Source: an uncultured Collinsella sp.
GTDB taxonomy: Bacteria; Actinomycetota; Coriobacteriia; Coriobacteriales; Coriobacteriaceae
Length of the DNA: 19,967 bases
Assembly: GCA_959605475.1 (NCBI GenBank)
Contig: CAUHFS010000041.1
Coordinates: forward strand, 1-19,967
Direction: 5' to 3'
The notes beneath the pieces are model-generated. The model searched no databases, was not told where the DNA came from, and saw nothing but the letters and a program-made list of their open reading frames with translations. Shown here in pieces: positions 14,788 to 19,967 of this stretch. The stretch's first letter is position 1. The number at the start of each line of letters is the position of its first letter. The translations under genes and the position numbers were made by a program.

Positions 14788-14813
14788 ATTATAGCGCTAA
14801 TGCGTCCTATAAT
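14788..14813. promoter_or_regulatory. Back-to-back -10 elements of glf and pta
   Basis: A consensus TATAAT at 14808-14813 faces pta on the plus strand, and another TATAAT (14793-14788) faces glf on the minus strand, only 14 bp apart. No good -35 is visible for either at 16-18 bp. If both are real, the two promoters overlap and would compete. Confidence 0.45.
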
Positions 14814-14866
14814 GAGCGTGCCACACAAGGAAAGCTCAAGCACCGCGGCGTACAAATTTGAAAGGT

Positions 14867-14887
14867 AAACCCGCTAGCAGCGGGTTT
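14867..14887 (+). promoter_or_regulatory. Hairpin in the pta leader
   Basis: A perfect 9-bp stem (AAACCCGCT at 14867-14875, AGCGGGTTT at 14879-14887) with a 3-nt loop is followed by ATTCG. It lies between the predicted pta -10 and the gene, 53 nt before the ATG, and resembles an intrinsic terminator without a long U run. It may act as an attenuator or stabiliser. Confidence 0.45.
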
Positions 14888-14940
14888 ATTCGTGAACAGC
14901 CGGGCGCCTGGAGCTTAGTGAAACGCTTGTAAGGAGTAAC

Positions 14941-15921
14941 ATGAGCGATTTCCTTAACCGTATGAAGTCTGCCGCCAAGGCCGACCTTAAGACGATCGTC
15001 CTGCCCGAGGGCGAGGATCCGCGCACCATCGTCGCGGCCACCAAGATCATCGAGGAGGGCCTGGCAAAACTCGTCATCCTGGGCAACCCCGATGAGATCA
15101 ACGTTCCCGGCGCCACCGTCATCGATCCGCGCAATGCCGAGAAGCACGAGGAGTACGCGCAGAAGTTTGCCGAGCTCCGCGCCAAGAAGGGCGTCACCAT
15201 CGAGCAGGCTCGCGCCCAGGTGATGGACGCCACCTACTTTGGCACCATGATGGTCAAGATGGGTGACGCCGACGGCCTGGTCTCCGGCGCCTGCCACTCC
15301 ACCGCCGACACCCTACGCCCCGCGCTGCAGATCCTTAAGACCGCCCCGGGTACCAAGCTGGTCTCGGCCTTCTTCGTGATGTGCACCGACACCCCGCAGT
15401 TCGGCACCGACGGTACGCTGATCTTCGCCGACTGCGGCCTCAACATCAACCCGTCCTCCGACGAGCTATCCGAGATCGCCATCGCCTCCGCTCACTCCTG
15501 GTCCACCTTTATGGGCAGCGTCGAGCCGCACGTGGCCATGCTCTCCTACTCCACCATGGGCTCCGCTGGCGGCGAGGTCGCCAAGAAGGTCCAAGAGGCC
15601 GTGAAGTTCTGCAAGGAGAAGGCACCCGAGCTCGCCATCGACGGCGACCTGCAGCTCGATGCCGCTATCGTCCCCACCGTCGCCCAGCTCAAGGCTCCCG
15701 GCTCCTCTGTCGCCGGCAAGGCCAACGTGCTCGTGTTCCCCGACCTCGAGGCCGGCAACATCGGCTACAAGCTGGTCCAGCGCTTCGCCGGCGCCGACGC
15801 CTACGGCCCCATCCTGCAGGGCATCGCCAAGCCGGTCAACGACCTGTCGCGCGGCTGCTCTGCCGACGACATCGTGGGTGTCGTGGCCATCACCGCCGTC
15901 CAGGCTCAGATGGCTGAGTAG
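14941..15921 (+). CDS. pta: Phosphate acetyltransferase
   Basis: Converts acetyl-CoA and phosphate to acetyl phosphate and CoA, which acetate kinase then uses to make ATP: the main fermentative acetate route. At 326 residues it is the short form, without the N-terminal regulatory domain of enterobacterial Pta. Family signatures include SGACHSTADTLRPALQ (115-130), the GLNINPSSDELSEIA stretch (166-180), SYSTMGSAGG (202-211) and FPDLEAGNIGYKL (266-278). An AAGGAG ribosome binding site lies 5-6 nt before the ATG. Codon use is strongly biased. Unlike the usual pta-ackA operon it faces the acetate kinases from the opposite strand. Confidence 0.96.
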   Translation: MSDFLNRMKSAAKADLKTIVLPEGEDPRTIVAATKIIEEGLAKLVILGNPDEINVPGATVIDPRNAEKHEEYAQKFAELRAKKGVTIEQARAQVMDATYFGTMMVKMGDADGLVSGACHSTADTLRPALQILKTAPGTKLVSAFFVMCTDTPQFGTDGTLIFADCGLNINPSSDELSEIAIASAHSWSTFMGSVEPHVAMLSYSTMGSAGGEVAKKVQEAVKFCKEKAPELAIDGDLQLDAAIVPTVAQLKAPGSSVAGKANVLVFPDLEAGNIGYKLVQRFAGADAYGPILQGIAKPVNDLSRGCSADDIVGVVAITAVQAQMAE

Positions 15922-15936
15922 CGGACGTATCCCCTC

Positions 15937-16062
15937 GGGACCCTACAGGGTAAAGCTCTGAAAACGTCCTCGGACATGTCGGAAGCCCCCGCTGTGCACT
16001 ACGTGCGGCGGGGGCTTCCTCCGTCCTGCGGAATGTTTCAGAGCTTTACCCTGTAGGGTCCC
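15937..16062 (-). repeat. Structured inverted-repeat element C
   Basis: A perfect 27-bp outer stem (15937-15963 with 16036-16062) encloses a 72-nt core with a 12-bp GC-rich apical stem (15981-15992 with 16008-16019). On the minus strand it reads TTCCGCA (16033-16027), GGAAG stem, CTTCC, AGGACGT (15970-15964): the same order of motifs as A and B, with a different apical stem and a larger loop. It begins 16 nt after the pta stop, between convergent pta and ackA. The DNA from 16063 to 16210 shows only a small CTGCC/GGCAG hairpin and no gene. Confidence 0.85.
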
Positions 16063-16210
16063 TGCCGCTACGTGGCAGCTAAGGAATCTGGAGTGGGCGG
16101 CGGCTTGGCTACGAGCTGGGGCTGAGGATCTGAATGAATGGGTGACGTTGCTGGGAGCGCAGGCGTTGCCGGCGATGATCACTTTGGAACTGGAATTTCC
16201 GCCTGCTAGT

Positions 16211-16247
16211 AAAAAGGCCTCCGGGCTGTTGCTCTGGAGGCCTTTTT
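16211..16247 (-). terminator. Intrinsic terminator of the first acetate kinase gene (both directions)
   Basis: A 12-bp stem AAAAAGGCCTCC (16211-16222) with GGAGGCCTTTTT (16236-16247) has A and T runs on both flanks. It lies 20 nt beyond the ackA stop on the minus strand. Confidence 0.92.
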
Positions 16248-16267
16248 GTCAATTACAGACGAATGCG

Positions 16268-17446
16268 TTAGTTGTTCTTGGTCAAACGCTCGACGTCGTG
16301 GGCGATCATGTATTCCTCGTCGGTGGGGATGACCATGACCGTGACGGAAGAGCCGGCGGCGCTGATGACCTGCGGGCCGTTACCCACGGCCTCGCGGTTC
16401 TTGTTGTTGTCGATGCGCACGCCCAGCCACTCGAAGCAGTCGCAGAAAGCCTTGCGGATCGACCAGTCGTTCTCGCCAATGCCGGCGGTAAAGGTAATGG
16501 TGTCCACGCCCGCGATTGAAGCGATCATGGAGCCGGCCTGCTGCATGGCCTTGTAGGCGAACATATCGAAGGCGAGCAGGCAGCGCTCGTCGCCCTCGGA
16601 GGCGCGCGTACGGATGTCACGGGCGTCGTTGGAGATGCCCGAGATGGCAAGCAGACCAGACTGCTTGTTCATCATGTCATCGACTTCCTGGTAGCTGTAG
16701 CCGCCCTCGCGCTGCAGGTAGCACACGGTAGCCGGGTCAATGGAACCACAACGGGTGCCCATCATCAGGCCGTCGAGCGGCGTGAGGCCCATCGTGGTAT
16801 CGCGGCATACACCGTCCTCAATGGCGGCGAGCGAAGCGCCGTTGCCCAGATGACACGAAAGCAGACGGTGGCAGCGCGAACCCAGGATCTCCTTGGCCAT
16901 CATCCACTCGTAGCGGTGACTCGTACCGTGGGCGCCGTACTTGCGCACGTGGTACTTGTTACACACGTCCTTGGGCAGGGCGTAGGTGTAGGCGACCTCG
17001 GGCATAGTCATGTGGAACGAGGTGTCGAAGACGGCCACGTTGGGCAGCTCCGGATACTTCTCGCGACAATACTCGATTGCCGCTGCCTCGCCGTAGTTGT
17101 GCAGCGGGGCAAGCGGTGCCACCTCGAGAATCTTAGCCATGACCTCATCGTCGACGACCGCGGAATCGTCAAAGTACCAGCCACCCTGAACGATACGATG
17201 CCCAATGCCATCGATCGTAAAGTCGGTCTTCTCGAGCTCCTCGAGCACACGTGCGATAGCCGAACGGTGGTCCGGGAAGGGGACCTCCTCGGTTTGCTTG
17301 GCGCCACCGTTCTCGGAGTGGCCAAAGATGCCCATGTCCGAACCGATACGTTCGCAGTTGCCCTTGGCGAAAACCTCGCGGGTATCGGTATCCAAAAGCT
17401 GATATTTAAGGCTTGAGCTACCGGCGTTGACAACAAGTACGTTCAT
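16268..17446 (-). CDS. ackA: Acetate kinase, copy 1 (canonical motifs)
   Basis: Transfers phosphate from acetyl phosphate to ADP, giving acetate and ATP. The 392-residue protein has the acetokinase signatures: VNAGSSSLKYQ (6-16), the substrate arginine in GHRIVQGG (Arg84), GAHGTSHRY (171-179; His173 and His177), the phosphate motif CHLGNGAS (198-205), the arginine in TRCGSIDPA and the adenosine motif FTAGIGEN (319-326). AAGGAG precedes the ATG by 5 nt. It lies 164 nt downstream of a second acetate kinase gene, separated by that gene's terminator. An AT-rich leader with an imperfect palindrome AAGTT-ATCAC-AACTT (17510-17524) suggests its own promoter. It keeps every motif residue I could check, so it is the better candidate for the main acetate kinase. 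Confidence 0.96.
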   Translation of the reverse strand: MNVLVVNAGSSSLKYQLLDTDTREVFAKGNCERIGSDMGIFGHSENGGAKQTEEVPFPDHRSAIARVLEELEKTDFTIDGIGHRIVQGGWYFDDSAVVDDEVMAKILEVAPLAPLHNYGEAAAIEYCREKYPELPNVAVFDTSFHMTMPEVAYTYALPKDVCNKYHVRKYGAHGTSHRYEWMMAKEILGSRCHRLLSCHLGNGASLAAIEDGVCRDTTMGLTPLDGLMMGTRCGSIDPATVCYLQREGGYSYQEVDDMMNKQSGLLAISGISNDARDIRTRASEGDERCLLAFDMFAYKAMQQAGSMIASIAGVDTITFTAGIGENDWSIRKAFCDCFEWLGVRIDNNKNREAVGNGPQVISAAGSSVTVMVIPTDEEYMIAHDVERLTKNN

Positions 17447-17560
17447 GAGACTCCTTTGCAGTGCGATACGGTCGGCGCAGACCCCTTAAGGCGGCCGCAT
17501 GTTAATAAGAAGTTATCACAACTTAATAAATAACTATCAGGCATATCGCCCAACGAGCAC

Positions 17561-17606
17561 AAAAGAGGGGCCGAACGGCGCTCGGTCGTCCAGCCCCTCC
17601 CCTTTT
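17561..17606 (-). terminator. Intrinsic terminator of the second acetate kinase gene
   Basis: On the minus strand a GGGGCT-rich arm (17593-17602) pairs with GGCCCCTC (17565-17571 region) and ends in TTTTGTG. It starts 5 nt after the stop codon and separates the two acetate kinase genes into different transcripts, at least partly. Confidence 0.75.
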
Positions 17607-17610
17607 GCAA

Positions 17611-18789
17611 TTACTTGCCGTTGACGATGCGCTCGACGTCGGAAGCGATCATGAACTCCTCGTCCGTGGGGATAACGAAAATCTTAACCTTGGAATCCTT
17701 GGCAGACAGGCACCATGCGCCGTCACCACGCAGGGCGTTGCGGGCATGATCCATCTTGACGCCCATAAAGGCCAGGCGGTCGGCCACGCCGGCGCGGACG
17801 GCAGGAGCGTGCTCACCGATGCCGGCAGTGAAGACCAGAGTGTCCATACCGCACATGGAGGTGGCCATCTCGGCAGCCTTGGCGGCAATCTTGTAGACGA
17901 ACATATCGAAGGCGAGCTGGGCCTCGGGGTCACCGGCAGCGGCGAGCTCCTCGACGTTGCGGCAGTCGTTGGTCTTGCCGCCGGTCACAGCCAAAAGGCC
18001 GGACTTCTTGTTCATCATCTCGTCGACCTCGTCGAAGGTGTAGCCGCCCTCGCGCTGCAGGTAGCACACGGTAGCCGGGTCGATGGAGCCGCAGCGGGTG
18101 CCCATCATAACGCCGTCGAGCGGCGTCAAGCCCATGGTGGTGTCCATGCACTTGCCGTCCTCGATGGCGCACAGGGAAGCGCCGGAGCCGATATGGCACA
18201 CGACGACCTTGCGGGCCTCGCCGTTGGTCATCTCGGCGACCTTCTTGGAGATGTAACGGTAGCTGGTGCCGTGGGCGCCGTACTTACGGATGTGCAGCTT
18301 GTCGCAGACATCCTTGGGCAGAGCGTAAGTCTTGGCGACCTCGGGCATGTTGAAGTGGAAAGCGGTGTCGTAGACCGTGACGTTGGGCAGGTCGGGATAC
18401 TGCTCCAGGCAGTACTCGATAACGTTGGCCTCGGGGTTGTTGTGCAGCGGGGCGAGCGGAGCGACCTCGCGGATCTTGGCGAGGACGTCCTCGTCGACGA
18501 GGGAGGAATCGCCAAAGTACCAACCGCCCTGAACGATGCGGTGGCCGATGCCCTCGATCTTGACGCCGTTGGCCTCGAGGTCCTTGAGGACGACCTCGAT
18601 GGCGACCTTGTGGTCGGGGAACTCGATGTTCTCGGTCACCTTCTTGGAGCCGTTGGCAGCGTGGGTGAAGGTGCCGCCGGTAAAGCAGACGCGCTCGCAG
18701 GAGCCCTTTGCGGACACCTTGTGGGACTTGGTATCGATGACCTGATACTTAAGGGTCGAAGATCCTGCGTTGACGACCAGAACGTTCAT
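17611..18789 (-). CDS. ackA: Acetate kinase paralogue, copy 2 (altered active-site motifs)
   Basis: A 392-residue acetokinase-family protein, alignable to copy 1 without gaps over most of its length and clearly but not closely similar. VNAGSSTLKYQ, GHRIVQGG and TRCGSIDPATV are kept. Three positions differ: GAHGTSYRY has Tyr177 where copy 1 has His, the phosphate motif is HIGSG (Ser202) rather than HLGNG, and the adenosine motif reads FTAGIGEH rather than GEN. The asparagine of HLGNG contacts phosphate in characterised acetate kinases, so the change could alter substrate or phosphate donor, or lower activity (inference). AGGGAG precedes the ATG. It has biased codons, suggesting it is well expressed and not a decaying copy. 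Confidence 0.9.
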   Translation of the reverse strand: MNVLVVNAGSSTLKYQVIDTKSHKVSAKGSCERVCFTGGTFTHAANGSKKVTENIEFPDHKVAIEVVLKDLEANGVKIEGIGHRIVQGGWYFGDSSLVDEDVLAKIREVAPLAPLHNNPEANVIEYCLEQYPDLPNVTVYDTAFHFNMPEVAKTYALPKDVCDKLHIRKYGAHGTSYRYISKKVAEMTNGEARKVVVCHIGSGASLCAIEDGKCMDTTMGLTPLDGVMMGTRCGSIDPATVCYLQREGGYTFDEVDEMMNKKSGLLAVTGGKTNDCRNVEELAAAGDPEAQLAFDMFVYKIAAKAAEMATSMCGMDTLVFTAGIGEHAPAVRAGVADRLAFMGVKMDHARNALRGDGAWCLSAKDSKVKIFVIPTDEEFMIASDVERIVNGK

Positions 18790-18842
18790 GTGTCTCCCTA
18801 CTAACAGGCGGTGTGGCGCCGCCAGGTTACATACGCTTCAAT

Positions 18843-18876
18843 AATAAACCCAAACGCCCTCGCGCTCGGGTTTATT
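18843..18876 (-). terminator. Terminator of the transporter gene (possibly both directions)
   Basis: AATAAACCC (18843-18851) pairs with GGGTTTATT (18868-18876), with a GC-rich partly paired loop. On the minus strand it follows the transporter stop by 33 nt and is trailed by ATTG. It lies within the region upstream of the second acetate kinase gene. Confidence 0.7.
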
Positions 18877-18909
18877 GCGTTGATATATAAGTTATCGGTG
18901 CCCAAATAC

Positions 18910-19967
18910 TCATGACCTTTGGCGTGTAAGACGAAAGAGCGCGGGGATATACACAAGGGAAGAAATCCCGAGCGCGACAAGCAATACGACTCGAATGCCC
19001 GCAACGCTACTCAACACAGCGTTGAGCAGATAGAAAAGAACGGCACCCACCGCCACCATCTGGCTTTGAACCGAAATCAGTGAACAGCGCATCGAAGAAT
19101 CGGCTGCCTTTTGAAAAATTGAGTATTTAATTGGAGCAAATAACGAGTACGCAACCGTCTGCAGCACATAGAACACGGGCAGCAAATTAGCCGGAGTAAG
19201 GGGAATCAAAAACAAAGCTGTCAGGAAAAGGCGCACGATGCCGCAAATACGCGCAAAGCGGCCCTTGTCGACATGAGCAATCGCACAGGGCACAATAAGT
19301 CCCATGGAGGCCGAGGCAAGGAGCTGGACCGCAATGGTCACACCCGAAGCGACGGCATTCATTCCGCGACCCGCAAGCAGCAGTGAGAAAAAGTCTTCCA
19401 GGGCGACAAAAGCAAATGCCTGAGAACAGTCCATGATGAACGCTGAACGAAGAATGCCATTACCCGCAATAGCGGTACCGATCATCTTCGGGCTAATCCC
19501 ATGTTCAGGTGTCGTCGCAGTGCCCCCTCTTCGCATTTCAGGAATGCAGACAACGACAACCAACGTCAACACCATTGCGATGATATCTGCCGAAAGACCA
19601 ATGAGATATGCACCGACGGACGAAATGAAACCGCCCACGCAAGCGGAGATGGCATAAGAGGCATAGAAAACAAATCGCTCAACGACATTAAGTCTTACGA
19701 GCTGGTCCTGAGAGACGCTGTCAATGTAAATCGCTTCGATGGATCCGCTCACACACGCAACGGCAAAACCCTTGAGAGCGAACGCACCGATTAAAAGCAG
19801 GGGAGAACGGACGAGAAGCAGGGCGGCGTAGTATCCAAGCATTCCCACGACGCCAACGAGACCGCTTGTCTTTCGTCCAAACCTATCAGCAATATAGCCA
19901 GTGGGAACTTCAAGGATGAACTTGCTCACTTGATATGCAATCATCATGCTAGAAATCGATACCATCG
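18910..19967 (-). CDS. Major facilitator superfamily transporter (5' end beyond the window)
   Basis: An integral membrane transporter; 352 codons are visible and the frame runs off the right edge, so about 30-60 N-terminal residues, including the first helix, are missing. The MFS motif A is clear: EVPTGYIADRFGRK in the loop between helices 2 and 3. About ten further hydrophobic segments follow, with a polar central stretch (MRRGGTATTPEHGISPK) as expected between the two six-helix halves. Substrate is not recognisable; the family includes drug, sugar and metabolite exporters. Codon use is less biased than in the neighbouring acetate kinase genes, suggesting low expression or a more recent arrival. 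Confidence 0.88.
   Translation of the reverse strand, partial: MVSISSMMIAYQVSKFILEVPTGYIADRFGRKTSGLVGVVGMLGYYAALLLVRSPLLLIGAFALKGFAVACVSGSIEAIYIDSVSQDQLVRLNVVERFVFYASYAISACVGGFISSVGAYLIGLSADIIAMVLTLVVVVCIPEMRRGGTATTPEHGISPKMIGTAIAGNGILRSAFIMDCSQAFAFVALEDFFSLLLAGRGMNAVASGVTIAVQLLASASMGLIVPCAIAHVDKGRFARICGIVRLFLTALFLIPLTPANLLPVFYVLQTVAYSLFAPIKYSIFQKAADSSMRCSLISVQSQMVAVGAVLFYLLNAVLSSVAGIRVVLLVALGISSLVYIPALFRLTRQRS

Noticed and set aside
14710..14940. A riboswitch before pta
   Set aside because: Only one simple hairpin is present and no known aptamer pattern is visible.
15922..16267. A small gene in the pta-ackA gap
   Set aside because: The short frames here run through element C and have no ribosome binding site or codon bias.
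17510..17524. A Rex-like redox operator upstream of the first acetate kinase gene
   Set aside because: AAGTT-ATCAC-AACTT is a palindrome in AT-rich DNA but lacks the full TTGTGA-N4-TCACAA form, so I do not name a regulator.
17605..18804. A 399-codon plus-strand frame opposite the second acetate kinase, and similar frames at 3086-3997 and 7273-8388 (minus)
   Set aside because: Same antisense shadow effect opposite well-supported genes; no family features.

Overview
The window looks like a chromosomal segment of a fermentative, moderately high-GC actinobacterium of the class Coriobacteriia, most likely Collinsella or a close relative. This is an inference from the gene content (arginine deiminase genes, Pta/acetate kinase energy metabolism, galactofuranose genes) and from the GC-rich codon use alternating with AT-rich intergenic DNA. 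I had no database to confirm it. No tRNA, rRNA, CRISPR array or transposase gene was seen.

Left part (1-5900), arginine catabolism. Reading leftwards on the minus strand are a second arginine deiminase gene (arcA2, 4112-5353), a PLP-dependent aminotransferase (2852-3976), a first arginine deiminase gene (arcA1, 1036-2277) and ornithine carbamoyltransferase (arcB, truncated by the left edge). The two arcA genes are direct repeats, identical over about 1,267 bp (1035-2301 and 4111-5377). Their upstream regions are homologous but clearly diverged. They keep the same -10 spacing, the same pair of 21-bp-phased CCGTTC repeats and similar leader hairpins. Carbamate kinase (arcC), which would complete the ATP-yielding pathway, is not in the window.

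Middle part (5900-12110), plus strand. This holds polyphosphate kinase with a long Pro/Glu-rich basic tail, its terminator, an RlmD-type 23S rRNA uracil-C5 methyltransferase, a DJ-1/PfpI protein overlapping a Maf nucleotide pyrophosphatase by 4 nt, and a P1-family (DmpA/NylC-like) self-processing hydrolase.

Right part (12110-19967). A minus-strand pair (UDP-galactopyranose mutase glf and an overlapping GT2 glycosyltransferase) lies divergent to pta. Pta converges on two tandem acetate kinase paralogues (minus strand), followed upstream by the 3' part of a major facilitator transporter. Pta and the kinases convert acetyl-CoA to acetate and ATP, complementing ATP made from arginine.

The most unusual feature is a family of three long structured inverted repeats, called A, B and C here (12123-12247, 12341-12450, 15937-16062). 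All lie between convergent genes. Each has a perfect 24-27 bp outer stem whose sequence is unique to its locus, enclosing a shared core (TTCCGCA, an apical hairpin, AGGAC). A and B have the same core in opposite orientations, and the two base-pair differences within their 9-bp apical stem are both compensatory. I recognise no described element in it, but could not search for one.
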